Assembly: GCF_019047785.1 (NCBI RefSeq)
Contig: NZ_CP077290.1
Span: 3,968,001 to 4,032,000 of the forward strand
Length of the DNA: 64,000 bases
From: Enterobacter cancerogenus
GTDB taxonomy: Bacteria > Pseudomonadota > Gammaproteobacteria > Enterobacterales > Enterobacteriaceae
Direction: 5' to 3'
Position numbers and translations under genes: made by a program. Below, in pieces: positions 47,700 through 56,026 of the stretch. Under the pieces are notes generated by a model, which worked only from the letters and a program-made list of their open reading frames with translations, searched no databases and was not told the origin of the DNA. The first letter of the stretch is position 1; every line of letters begins with the position of its first letter.

Positions 47700-48973
47700 T
47701 GTTCCAGCATGGCGCGGATATGTTCTTGCTGCTGCGCGTTCAGTGTCTCTACGGCATGGATCAGCGGCGGCGAGAACAGCGGCAGCGCGGTAGGATAGGG
47801 CGTGATAACCAGCGCCGCTTCGCGCGGTGCGCCCTCTTTCTGAAAGCTCTGTAGCGTCAGGTAACGGATATTGAGCGGCAGCAGCGTGAGCTCGCGCAAC
47901 TGCTGTTCGATATGCGCCTCGCACGCTTTATCTTCACCCGTCAGTAACACCACCTGTTTTTCGTGCAGGTCGGTCTCCTGCATCAGCCAGGCACCAAAAA
48001 TCACCGCCACCAGGCTCATCTCTTCATCCGAGAACCGCAACCCAAACTCGGCTTCCAGCTCATACAGTGCCTCTTTGGTGGTGCGCAACAGGCGTGGATA
48101 AAGCCGATGGATCTCCTCCGGCAGACTATTGTCGATGCCAATCTCAAAGAGGGAGCGGTCCAGCGCCTGCGCAAGATGGACATACAGCTGGTCGGTCAGC
48201 CCCTGTTCATCGCTGAAATTCATGCCGGTTTGCGCCCGGAAACGGGCGACCATTCGCACAATCGCCCGGCGTAAACGCTGATCCTGCTGGTGTTTATCGA
48301 GTGCCGGGTCGGGGGTGCGCAGCATCATAAATAGCAGCGCGAGAAACAGCTGCTCATCGCCATGGGTGCCCTGCGGGACGCGCCGTTTCCAGTGGCGGAC
48401 AATCTCCTGCGCCGTAAAATACTCCCCTCTCGACTGCGTCCAGCTGCGCTGAACCGGCGAAAACTGCGGAGTGTTGCCCCGATGGTGTTGAATCAGACAG
48501 TATTGCAGGTAGAGCTGTAAAAACTGAACGTCGCGGCACTCAAACTGACGCTGCAGCTTACGTGAGCAAAAGTTAATCAACGCCCGCAGGTTCGCATCAT
48601 CATAAAGCGGTCGCGCGATACCCTGCTGTTTAAGCGCGGTTTTTAACGCAGGGGTAAACTGGTGCGAGACAAAATGCGGGCAAAGCCGGAGCGAGCGGCG
48701 CAGCCAGTGCAGCAAACATAAGCGCTGGTTAAGGGCGGAGCCTTCAAGTCGGTAGCAGCCGTCGTGGTGCGTAACAATATCCAGCCGGTGATAGCGCTGG
48801 ATTTCATCGCGCGTCTCGGCTATATCTTGCCGTGCGATGGCGTCGTCCACCCCATTGGCAGCAATGATGCTCTGTGCGGTGACGGCAGCATCGGGCAGGT
48901 AAAGCATCAAAAGCACCTGGCAGCGGCGCTGCGAACTGGAAAGCACAGATGGAATTTCAAGCGTCGTCATCAT
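47696..48973 (-). CDS. csiE: Stationary-phase inducible protein CsiE
   Basis: 425-residue protein resembling BglG/LevR-type regulators with PTS-regulation-domain-like repeats (about residues 165-270 and 290-400) but no recognised RNA-binding CAT domain. In E. coli it is sigma-S and cAMP-CRP dependent, role unknown. A winged-helix-like segment may occupy the N-terminus (QRRCQVLLMLYLPDAAVTAQ). Start ATG at 48973, with a second ATG one codon later. Confidence 0.92.
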   Translation of the reverse strand: MMTTLEIPSVLSSSQRRCQVLLMLYLPDAAVTAQSIIAANGVDDAIARQDIAETRDEIQRYHRLDIVTHHDGCYRLEGSALNQRLCLLHWLRRSLRLCPHFVSHQFTPALKTALKQQGIARPLYDDANLRALINFCSRKLQRQFECRDVQFLQLYLQYCLIQHHRGNTPQFSPVQRSWTQSRGEYFTAQEIVRHWKRRVPQGTHGDEQLFLALLFMMLRTPDPALDKHQQDQRLRRAIVRMVARFRAQTGMNFSDEQGLTDQLYVHLAQALDRSLFEIGIDNSLPEEIHRLYPRLLRTTKEALYELEAEFGLRFSDEEMSLVAVIFGAWLMQETDLHEKQVVLLTGEDKACEAHIEQQLRELTLLPLNIRYLTLQSFQKEGAPREAALVITPYPTALPLFSPPLIHAVETLNAQQQEHIRAMLEH

Positions 48974-49095
48974 CTGTCGGGTATCCAGTGTGAATGTAAG
49001 ATAAGAATAGCTAAAGGATGGGCGCTGAAAAGCGCGCCGGCGGGCCTTTCACTCAGGATTGCGGGCGAACATCACAGAATTTTTGACGTGAGGAG

Positions 49096-49737
49096 ATGAT
49101 GCAAATAGTTAAACACAGCGCAATGGCGCTATTTTTGGCGGTTTTCACTTTCGGCGCCAGCGCACATCCTCACAGTTTTATCAGCCTGAAGACCGGACTG
49201 GTGACGGACGGCACTCAGCTTAGCGGGCTGAAAATGCGCTGGACGATGGATGAAATCACCTCGGCAGACCTGCTGTACGATGCGGGCAACGCAAAGCCCG
49301 GGGATGAGGTCTGGAAAAAGCTGGCGGCGGAAGTGATGGCCAACGTCCTCGGGCAACACTACTTCACCGAGTTCTGGCACAACGGGCAAAAGGTGACGTT
49401 TCTGAACCGCCCGACGGAGTACGGCCTGGCGCGCGAGGGCCATCAGGCGGTGCTGACGTTCGTGCTCCCGCTGGCGCACCCTCAGCCGCTGGCCGGGCAG
49501 AAATACACCTTCTCCACCTTTGACCCGACCTATTACGTCGACATGCATTACGCGCAGGACAGCGACGTTGAGCTGCCCGCCGCTCTGCAAAAAAACTGCA
49601 CGGTTGCGGTTCACACGCCAACGCCCAGCGATGAGATGCTGAACTTTGCGGTATCGCTCGATAAAGCCGATGCGCCGCCAGAGGATATGGAATTGGGCAA
49701 ACAGTTTGCACAGCAGGTAACGTTACAATGTCAGTGA
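49096..49737 (+). CDS. DUF1007 family periplasmic protein (metal exporter partner)
   Basis: 213-residue secreted protein of the DUF1007 family. The signal peptide ends at about residue 23 (FTFGASA), and the mature protein begins HPHSFISLKTG, a His-rich start that could bind metal. Two Cys near the C-terminus (KNCTVAV and TLQCQ) could form a disulfide. Family members are usually paired with NicO-type nickel/cobalt permeases, and the next gene, overlapping by 10 nt, is one. Start ATG 49096 or 49099 is undecided. Not present at this place in E. coli K-12. Confidence 0.88.
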   Translation: MMQIVKHSAMALFLAVFTFGASAHPHSFISLKTGLVTDGTQLSGLKMRWTMDEITSADLLYDAGNAKPGDEVWKKLAAEVMANVLGQHYFTEFWHNGQKVTFLNRPTEYGLAREGHQAVLTFVLPLAHPQPLAGQKYTFSTFDPTYYVDMHYAQDSDVELPAALQKNCTVAVHTPTPSDEMLNFAVSLDKADAPPEDMELGKQFAQQVTLQCQ

Positions 49738-50708
49738 TCGCTTCTCCCACCCGAAAACCGCGCCGCTGGCTGCACCTCTGGCCGCTGGCGCTCTTTGTGC
49801 TGCTGGCCGTGTGCGGCATGTTGTGGCTGTGGCAGGCCTGGCCGCAGGTGATGATTAAAAGCATCGTCTGGCAGCGGGAGGTCAATCAGCAGATGAGCGG
49901 GCTGCTCAAGGCGGTGGCGGAAAACCCCACCAAAGCGGGCGGCTCCCTGCTGGCGTTTAGCTTTATCTACGGCGTACTGCATGCGCTGGGGCCGGGGCAC
50001 GGCAAAATCGTGATCGCCACCTGGCTTGCCACGCATCCTTCTAAGCTCAAGTCGAGCATCGGCCTGACGCTGGCATCGTCGCTGCTGCAGGGCGGCGTGG
50101 CAATAGCGCTGGTCGTGGTGGTGCTTGCACTGTTACAGCTTCCTGCTCGCCAGCTGCACATGAGCAGTTTCTGGCTGGAGAAGGGGAGTTATGCGCTGGT
50201 GGGCGTGCTGGGGATGATCCTCTGCTGGCGGGCGCTGAAAAAACTGCGCGCGCTGTTACGTAAACCGACCTTCAAAGCCTTTACGCCCCACCACGTACAC
50301 GACGCGCACTGTGGCTGCGGGCATCAGCATCTGCCGACGCAGGAACAGTTACAGAACGGCGACGACTGGCGCGCGCGGCTGATGATTATTCTGTCTATGG
50401 GGATGCGCCCGTGTTCGGGGGCGATCATGGTGCTGCTGTTCAGCAAGGTAATCGGCGTATTCGGCTGGGGAATTCTCTCGGCCCTGGCGATGGCGGCGGG
50501 TACGTCACTGACGATCTCGTCCCTGGCGCTGCTGGTGCACAGCTTCCGCCGTCTGGCGGTAAAACTGAGCGGCAACAACACGCCGGTACTGTGGCGACAA
50601 ATAGGATGGACAACCCTGGCGCTGGCGGGCGGGGTCATCTTGCTGGTGGCTGCGGTAACGATGTGGGTGAGTGCGGTGCCGGTGGGCAGGGGATTGAGGC
50701 CGTTTTAG
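49728..50708 (+). CDS. NicO/RcnA-family nickel/cobalt transporter
   Basis: 326-residue membrane protein with six to seven hydrophobic segments. The family motif HALGPGHGK (about residues 85-93) and a cytosolic or loop His/Cys-rich stretch HHVHDAHCGCGHQH (about 186-199) indicate Ni2+/Co2+ binding, with the second conserved segment MGMRPCSGAIMVLLFS. Probably exports nickel or cobalt; the related RcnA is an efflux pump. No RcnR-type regulator is adjacent. Forms an operon with the DUF1007 gene between csiE and suhB, where E. coli has yfhR. Confidence 0.9.
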   Translation: MSVIASPTRKPRRWLHLWPLALFVLLAVCGMLWLWQAWPQVMIKSIVWQREVNQQMSGLLKAVAENPTKAGGSLLAFSFIYGVLHALGPGHGKIVIATWLATHPSKLKSSIGLTLASSLLQGGVAIALVVVVLALLQLPARQLHMSSFWLEKGSYALVGVLGMILCWRALKKLRALLRKPTFKAFTPHHVHDAHCGCGHQHLPTQEQLQNGDDWRARLMIILSMGMRPCSGAIMVLLFSKVIGVFGWGILSALAMAAGTSLTISSLALLVHSFRRLAVKLSGNNTPVLWRQIGWTTLALAGGVILLVAAVTMWVSAVPVGRGLRPF

Positions 50709-50722
50709 TCAGGCCCGGTTTG

Positions 50723-50749
50723 ATACCCTCTCCCACAGGGAGAGGGTAT
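50723..50749. repeat. CCCTCTCCC palindrome between nicO-type gene and suhB
   Basis: A perfect 12-bp inverted repeat ATACCCTCTCCC/GGGAGAGGGTAT with a 3-nt loop ACA, lying between convergent genes. Belongs to the same repeat family as 27091-27127 and 59763-59850; may act as a terminator, though the T run is missing. Confidence 0.8.
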
Positions 50750-50756
50750 TGACCGA

Positions 50757-51560
50757 TTAACGCTTCAGCGCGTCGCTCAGCTCATCGCGCATGTTTGCCA
50801 GCATGGCTTTAACGACGCGTGGGTTGCCCGCTACGATGTTGCCGGTAGACATGTAGTTATGGCCGCCGGTGAAATCACAGACAATGGCGCCTGCTTCACG
50901 TGCGATCAGCTCGCCCGCAGCAAAGTCCCATGGCTTCAGTGACAGTTCGAAATAGCCGTCAACGCGGCCGGTTGCCACATAGGCCAGATCCAGCGCCGCT
51001 GAACCGGTGCGACGGAAGTCAGCACATTCAGTGAACAGTTTGCCCAGGATATTCATATAGGTTGTTGCGTGCTGTTTCGCCTTGAACGGGAAACCGGTCG
51101 CCAGAATAGTGCCGTCCAGATCGCGAGCGTTGCTGCAACGCAGACGATAGCCGTTCAGCTGCGCGCCCTGACCGCGGGTAGCGGTGAACAGTTCGTTACG
51201 CATTGGATCGTAAACAACGGCGACTTCGGTACGGCCTTTAATGCGTACCGCGATAGACACAGAGAAATGTGGCAGACGTTTGATGAAGTTGGTGGTGCCA
51301 TCCAGTGGATCGATAACCCATTGAACATCCTGATCGGTACCTTCATGTTCACCGCTTTCTTCGGTGATGATGGTGTGCTGTGGGTAAGATTTGCGGATCG
51401 TTTCGATAATAATCGCTTCTGCGGCTTTATCGACGTTAGTCACGAAATCATTGCTGCCTTTCTGGCTGGTTTCTACGGAGTCGGGTGTTTCGTAGTGTTT
51501 GGCAATTACATTACCCGCCTTGCGCGCTGCGCGCACGGCGATGGTCAGCATCGGATGCAT
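50757..51560 (-). CDS. suhB: Inositol-1-monophosphatase / Nus factor SuhB
   Basis: 267-residue protein, same length as in E. coli. Metal and substrate motifs EESGEH and WVIDPLDGTTNFI, and the C-terminal WDFAAGELIAREAG, define the inositol monophosphatase fold. In E. coli SuhB also joins the NusB-boxA complex and is needed for rRNA antitermination, which links it to the rrn operon at the left end. Divergent from trmJ. Confidence 0.97.
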   Translation of the reverse strand: MHPMLTIAVRAARKAGNVIAKHYETPDSVETSQKGSNDFVTNVDKAAEAIIIETIRKSYPQHTIITEESGEHEGTDQDVQWVIDPLDGTTNFIKRLPHFSVSIAVRIKGRTEVAVVYDPMRNELFTATRGQGAQLNGYRLRCSNARDLDGTILATGFPFKAKQHATTYMNILGKLFTECADFRRTGSAALDLAYVATGRVDGYFELSLKPWDFAAGELIAREAGAIVCDFTGGHNYMSTGNIVAGNPRVVKAMLANMRDELSDALKR

Positions 51561-51692
51561 CGGTCTCTCTCACTGGATGTTAAAGAACAGGAAAATCGGC
51601 GCAGAGTATAGCAGCGGGATCGGATTATGTCTCTCGATTATGCTAATATGCCGGAATATTCTTCAGACACTGAATTCAGACACCTAAAAATT

Positions 51693-52418
51693 ATGCTGCA
51701 AAACATTCGAATCGTGCTGGTCGAAACATCGCACACCGGCAATATGGGCTCTGTTGCCCGCGCTATGAAAACCATGGGCTTAACGAACCTGTGGCTGGTT
51801 AACCCGCTGGTCAAACCTGACTCTCAGGCCATCGCCCTGGCGGCGGGTGCCAGCGATGTGATCGGCAACGCGCAGATCGTCGATACCCTGGACGAAGCGC
51901 TTGCCGGCTGTAGCCTGGTGGTTGGCACCAGCGCGCGCTCCCGTACGCTGCCGTGGCCGATGCTGGACCCGCGTGAGTGCGGCCTGAAAAGCGTTTCAGA
52001 AGCCGGGCAGGCGCCGGTGGCGCTGGTATTTGGCCGTGAGCGCGTCGGCTTGACCAACGACGAACTGCAAAAATGTCATTACCACGTGGCGATTGCGGCG
52101 AACCCGGAATACAGCTCGCTGAACCTGGCGATGGCGGTACAGGTTATTGCCTATGAAGTCCGTATGGCGTGGCTGGCGACCCAGGAGAAAGCACGTACAG
52201 AGCCTCAGGAAGAGACCTCCTATCCGCTGGTGGACGATCTGGAACGTTTCTATGGTCACCTCGAGCAAACCCTGCTCTCCACCGGGTTTATCCGCCAGGA
52301 CCACCCGGGCCAGGTGATGAACAAGCTGCGCCGTCTGTTTACCCGTGCGCGCCCGGAAAGCCAGGAGCTGAACATCCTGCGCGGCATTCTGGCGTCGATT
52401 GAGCAGAAGAATAAATAG
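51693..52418 (+). CDS. trmJ: tRNA (cytidine/uridine-2'-O-)-methyltransferase TrmJ
   Basis: 241-residue SPOUT methyltransferase modifying the ribose of nucleotide 32 in several tRNAs. Knot motifs [27 protein letters not shown] and [14 protein letters not shown] are present. ATG at 51693 matches the E. coli start; the frame stays open 22 codons upstream from an ATG at 51627. Divergent from suhB and 305 nt upstream of iscR, as in E. coli. Confidence 0.96.
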   Translation: MLQNIRIVLVETSHTGNMGSVARAMKTMGLTNLWLVNPLVKPDSQAIALAAGASDVIGNAQIVDTLDEALAGCSLVVGTSARSRTLPWPMLDPRECGLKSVSEAGQAPVALVFGRERVGLTNDELQKCHYHVAIAANPEYSSLNLAMAVQVIAYEVRMAWLATQEKARTEPQEETSYPLVDDLERFYGHLEQTLLSTGFIRQDHPGQVMNKLRRLFTRARPESQELNILRGILASIEQKNK

Positions 52419-52431
52419 TGGTCGTCTGTTC

Positions 52432-52569
52432 GCCGGGTGGCGCTGCGCTTACCCGGCCTACCACGCATTCTCCCTCTCCCCGTGGGAGAGGGCTGGGGTG
52501 AGGGCATCAGGCAGCACCCTTGCGATACGACACGGTTTTGTAGGTCGGGTAAGCGCAGCGCCACCCGAC
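52432..52569. repeat. Composite REP/BIME between trmJ and iscR
   Basis: Two REP palindromes face each other: GCCGGGTGGCGCTGCGCTTA running into CCCGGC (52432-52459) and GTAGGTCGGGTAAGCGCAGC to CCACCCGAC (52540-52569). A CCCTCTCC-type palindrome (52470-52504, CCCTCTCCCCGTGGGAGAGGG) lies between them. Together they form a mosaic element filling most of the trmJ-iscR gap before the isc promoter. Confidence 0.85.
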
Positions 52570-52591
52570 AAAAAACGGCACAGAAGGTTAA

Positions 52592-52641
52592 ATACCTGAC
52601 TAAAACAGTCAAGTAAATAGTTGACCAATTTAGTCAGGAAT
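52592..52641 (+). promoter_or_regulatory. Two type-1 IscR sites in the isc promoter
   Basis: Site A at 52592-52616 (ATACCTGACTAAAACAGTCA...) and site B at 52617-52641 (ATAGTTGACCAATTTAGTCA...) both match the type-1 IscR motif ATASYYGACTRWWWYAGTCR and directly abut. [2Fe-2S]-IscR bound here represses the isc operon. TTGACC at 52621-52626 inside site B could be a -35 box. A GC hairpin CCCCGGGCAGGGG lies in the leader (about 52689-52702). Confidence 0.9.
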
Positions 52642-52723
52642 GTCAGACTTGGCCCTGCTATGCAATACCCCCATTTTACAATAAAAAACCCCGGGCAGGG
52701 GCGAGTTTGAGGTTAAGTAAGAC

Positions 52724-53215
52724 ATGAGACTGACATCTAAAGGGCGTTATGCCGTGACCGCGATGCTGGACGTTGCGCTCAACTCCGAAGCGGGCCCGGT
52801 TCCGTTGGCTGATATTTCTGAACGACAAGGGATTTCCCTCTCTTATCTGGAACAGCTGTTCTCCAGACTGCGTAAGAATGGCCTGGTTTCCAGCGTACGC
52901 GGCCCGGGCGGCGGTTATCTGCTGGGTAAAGACGCGGGCAGTATTGCGGTTGGCGAAGTGATCAGCGCGGTTGATGAATCCGTTGACGCGACCCGTTGCC
53001 AGGGTAAAGGCGGCTGCCAGGGCGGCGATAAGTGCCTGACCCACGCGCTGTGGCGCGATCTGAGCGACCGTCTGACCGGCTTCCTGAACAACATCACCCT
53101 CGGTGAACTGGTCAATAACCAGGAAGTTCTGGACGTGTCGGGCCGTCAGCATAGCCATGAATCACAACGCAGCACCCGCGCGCAAGACGCAATCGACGTC
53201 AAACTGCGCGCGTAA
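52724..53215 (+). CDS. iscR: Iron-sulfur cluster regulator IscR
   Basis: 163-residue Rrf2-family regulator. Winged helix-turn-helix ([20 protein letters not shown]), with cluster ligands Cys92, Cys98, Cys104 and His107 ([16 protein letters not shown]) at the E. coli positions. With a [2Fe-2S] cluster it represses the isc operon at type-1 sites; apo-IscR acts at type-2 sites. First gene of the isc operon. C-terminus basic and disordered. Confidence 0.98.
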   Translation: MRLTSKGRYAVTAMLDVALNSEAGPVPLADISERQGISLSYLEQLFSRLRKNGLVSSVRGPGGGYLLGKDAGSIAVGEVISAVDESVDATRCQGKGGCQGGDKCLTHALWRDLSDRLTGFLNNITLGELVNNQEVLDVSGRQHSHESQRSTRAQDAIDVKLRA

Positions 53216-53235
53216 TAAAACGATAAAGATTTCAG

Positions 53236-53295
53236 AATCAGGCCGGGGCATCGCGCCCCGTGTACTCGGTCGTACATCCAGCCGGTTGCCTGATT
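53236..53295 (+). promoter_or_regulatory. Branched RNA structure between iscR and iscS
   Basis: An outer stem AATCAGGC/GCCTGATT (53236-53243 and 53288-53295) encloses two hairpins, GGGGC/GCCCC (53245-53259) and TGTAC/GTACA (53261-53276). In E. coli, structure between iscR and iscS protects the iscR part of the mRNA when the RyhB small RNA triggers decay of iscSUA. The same role is inferred. Confidence 0.65.
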
Positions 53296-53331
53296 CCTTG
53301 CATTGAAGCGATGTACGGAGTTTATAGAGCA

Positions 53332-54546
53332 ATGAAATTACCGATTTATCTCGACTACTCCGCAACCACGCCGGTGGACCCGCGTGTTGCCGAGAAAATG
53401 ATGCAGTGTCTGACCCTGGACGGAAACTTTGGTAACCCAGCGTCCCGTTCACACCGTTTTGGCTGGCATGCTGAAGAGGCGGTTGATATCGCCCGTAATC
53501 AGATTGCTGACCTGGTCGGTGCCGATCCGCGTGAAATAGTTTTCACCTCCGGTGCAACCGAATCCGACAACCTGGCGATCAAAGGTGCCGCTAACTTTTA
53601 TCAGAAAAAAGGCAAGCACATTATCACCAGCAAAACCGAACACAAAGCCGTGCTGGACACCTGTCGCCAGCTCGAGCGTGAAGGGTTTGACGTCACCTAT
53701 CTTGCGCCGCAGAGCAACGGCATCATCGACCTGAAAGAACTCGAAGCGGCAATGCGAGACGACACTATTCTGGTCTCCATCATGCACGTTAACAACGAAA
53801 TCGGCGTCGTACAGGATATCGCCACCATCGGCGAAATGTGCCGTGCGCGTGGCATAATCTATCACGTTGATGCGACCCAGAGCGTGGGCAAACTGCCTAT
53901 CGATCTGAGCCAGCTGAAAGTTGACCTGATGTCCTTCTCCGGCCACAAAATCTACGGTCCGAAAGGTATCGGTGCGCTGTACGTGCGTCGTAAGCCACGT
54001 ATCCGCATCGAAGCACAGATGCACGGCGGCGGTCACGAGCGCGGCATGCGTTCCGGCACCTTGCCTGTCCACCAGATCGTTGGCATGGGCGAAGCATATC
54101 GCATCGCGAAAGAAGAGATGGAAAGCGAGATGGCGCGTCTGCGCACGCTGCGTAACCGTCTGTGGGACGGCGTGAAAGATATGGAAGAAGTGTATCTGAA
54201 CGGCGATCTCGAGCAGGGCGCACCGAACATCCTCAACGTCAGCTTCAACTATGTTGAAGGCGAATCGCTGATCATGGCGCTAAAGGACCTGGCCGTCTCT
54301 TCCGGTTCTGCCTGTACGTCTGCAAGCCTCGAGCCATCCTATGTACTGCGCGCGCTGGGCATGACTGACGAGCTGGCACACAGCTCTATCCGTTTCTCTT
54401 TAGGTCGTTTCACTACCGAAGAAGAGATTGACTACACCATCAAGCTGGTTCGCAACTCCATCGGCCGTCTGCGCGACCTTTCTCCCCTGTGGGAAATGTT
54501 CAAGCAGGGCGTGGATCTGAACAGCATTGAATGGTCACATCACTAA
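53332..54546 (+). CDS. iscS: Cysteine desulfurase IscS
   Basis: 404-residue PLP enzyme taking sulfur from cysteine for Fe-S clusters, thiamine and tRNA thiolation. PLP lysine in [12 protein letters not shown] and the mobile-loop active Cys in [14 protein letters not shown] (Cys328 by E. coli numbering; same length). ATG at 53332 has GGAG upstream and matches E. coli; the frame is open to 53260. Second gene of the isc operon. Confidence 0.98.
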   Translation: MKLPIYLDYSATTPVDPRVAEKMMQCLTLDGNFGNPASRSHRFGWHAEEAVDIARNQIADLVGADPREIVFTSGATESDNLAIKGAANFYQKKGKHIITSKTEHKAVLDTCRQLEREGFDVTYLAPQSNGIIDLKELEAAMRDDTILVSIMHVNNEIGVVQDIATIGEMCRARGIIYHVDATQSVGKLPIDLSQLKVDLMSFSGHKIYGPKGIGALYVRRKPRIRIEAQMHGGGHERGMRSGTLPVHQIVGMGEAYRIAKEEMESEMARLRTLRNRLWDGVKDMEEVYLNGDLEQGAPNILNVSFNYVEGESLIMALKDLAVSSGSACTSASLEPSYVLRALGMTDELAHSSIRFSLGRFTTEEEIDYTIKLVRNSIGRLRDLSPLWEMFKQGVDLNSIEWSHH

Positions 54547-54570
54547 TCGGTACATAAGGAGAATTCAATC

Positions 54571-54957
54571 ATGGCATACAGCGAAAAAGTTATTGATCAT
54601 TACGAGAACCCGCGCAACGTTGGCTCCTTTGACAACAGCGACGAGTCTGTCGGTAGCGGCATGGTCGGTGCACCGGCGTGTGGCGACGTGATGAAGTTGC
54701 AGATTAAAGTCAACAATGAAGGTATCATTGAAGACGCGCGCTTCAAGACCTACGGCTGCGGTTCTGCTATCGCGTCCAGCTCCCTGGTGACCGAATGGGT
54801 GAAGGGCAAGTCTCTGGACGAAGCACAGGCAATCAAGAACACGGACATTGCTGAAGAACTCGAACTGCCACCGGTGAAAATTCACTGTTCTATTCTGGCA
54901 GAAGACGCGATCAAAGCCGCCATTGCGGATTACAAAAGCAAACGTGAAGCAAAATAA
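54571..54957 (+). CDS. iscU: Iron-sulfur cluster scaffold IscU
   Basis: 128-residue scaffold on which [2Fe-2S] clusters are built from IscS sulfur. Cluster ligands Cys37 (GAPACGDV), Cys63 (YGCGSAI) and a third Cys in KIHCSILAED are present; the LPPVK segment (residues about 99-103), the HscA recognition site, is intact. A strong AAGGAG precedes the ATG. Confidence 0.98.
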   Translation: MAYSEKVIDHYENPRNVGSFDNSDESVGSGMVGAPACGDVMKLQIKVNNEGIIEDARFKTYGCGSAIASSSLVTEWVKGKSLDEAQAIKNTDIAEELELPPVKIHCSILAEDAIKAAIADYKSKREAK

Positions 54958-54970
54958 TTGAGGTTTGAGT

Positions 54971-55294
54971 ATGTCGATTACCCTTAGCGACAGCGCTGCC
55001 GCGCGAGTAAGCTCTTTTCTGGCGAACCGTGGTAAAGGCTTTGGCCTGCGACTGGGCGTACGTACCTCCGGCTGTTCTGGTATGGCTTACGTACTGGAGT
55101 TTGTTGATGAACCGGCGTCTGACGACACCGTGTTTGAAGACAAGGGCGTGAAGGTGGTGGTCGATGGCAAAAGCCTGCAGTTCCTCAACGGCACTCAGCT
55201 GGACTTTGTAAAAGAAGGCCTGAATGAAGGGTTCAAATTCACGAACCCGAACGTTAAAGACGAGTGTGGTTGCGGCGAAAGCTTCCACGTTTAA
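54971..55294 (+). CDS. iscA: A-type iron-sulfur carrier IscA
   Basis: 107-residue cluster carrier. Ligands Cys35 (TSGCSGMAY) and the C-terminal CGCG pair Cys99/Cys101. ATG at 54971 matches E. coli; a TTG two codons upstream is not needed. It is followed by an ERIC element rather than a plain spacer before hscB. Confidence 0.97.
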   Translation: MSITLSDSAAARVSSFLANRGKGFGLRLGVRTSGCSGMAYVLEFVDEPASDDTVFEDKGVKVVVDGKSLQFLNGTQLDFVKEGLNEGFKFTNPNVKDECGCGESFHV

Positions 55295-55306
55295 CCGCGT
55301 TCCGCT

Positions 55307-55434
55307 GTTATACCGATTAATTCGTGTTGCAGAAAGGCGGCAAGCGAGAGAATCCCCGGGAGCTTACTTAAGTAAGTGACCGGGGTGAACGAGTGCAGAC
55401 AACGCATCTGCAGCGCGAAGTAAGAAGGTATAAC
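55307..55434 (+). repeat. ERIC element between iscA and hscB
   Basis: A 128-bp element with terminal inverted repeats GTTATACC (55307-55314) and GGTATAAC (55427-55434) and the core CCCCGGGAGCTTAC, then TAAGTAAGTGACCGGGGTGA. It is a full-length ERIC, inserted in the isc operon in the same orientation relative to transcription as the era-recO copy. It can fold into one long hairpin in the mRNA. Confidence 0.93.
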
Positions 55435-55495
55435 CCCACCGTGGCTCTACCGCTGCGCGTGGGGTTTGTTCTAACTGGCTACCCATGAGATTGTT

Positions 55496-56011
55496 ATGGA
55501 TTACTTCACTCTCTTCGGATTACCCGCTCAATACCCGATCGATCTGCAGGCCCTGACGATCCGTTTCCAGGATTTGCAGCGTCAGTACCACCCGGACAAA
55601 TTTGCCAGCGGTACGCAGGCAGAGCAGCTGGCGGCGGTGTCACACTCTGCAACTATCAACCAGGCCTGGCAGACGCTGCGCCATCCGCTGGCGCGGGCAG
55701 AGTATCTGCTGTCGCTTCACGGGTTTGATCTCGCAAGTGAGCAGCACACGGTACGCGACACGGCGTTTCTGATGGAGCAGCTGGAACTGCGCGAAGAGCT
55801 GGATGAGATTGAACAGGCGAAAGACGAAGCGCGCCTGGAACGTTTTATCAAGCGCGTGAAGGGCATGTTTGATACCCGCCATCAGCAGATGGTGGAGCAA
55901 CTGAACAACGAGACGTGGGATGTGGCGGCAGATACTGTGCGTAAACTCCGTTTTCTCGATAAACTGCGAAGCAGCGCTGAACAACTCGAAGAAAAGCTGC
56001 TCGATTTTTAA
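55496..56011 (+). CDS. hscB: Fe-S protein assembly co-chaperone HscB
   Basis: 171-residue J-domain protein that brings IscU to HscA and stimulates its ATPase. The HPD motif is His32-Pro33-Asp34 ([10 protein letters not shown]); the C-terminal three-helix IscU-binding domain ([19 protein letters not shown]) follows. Same length as in E. coli. The ATG at 55496 has little ribosome-site similarity, consistent with modest expression. Confidence 0.97.
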   Translation: MDYFTLFGLPAQYPIDLQALTIRFQDLQRQYHPDKFASGTQAEQLAAVSHSATINQAWQTLRHPLARAEYLLSLHGFDLASEQHTVRDTAFLMEQLELREELDEIEQAKDEARLERFIKRVKGMFDTRHQQMVEQLNNETWDVAADTVRKLRFLDKLRSSAEQLEEKLLDF

Positions 56012-56026
56012 TTTTCGGAAGCAATT

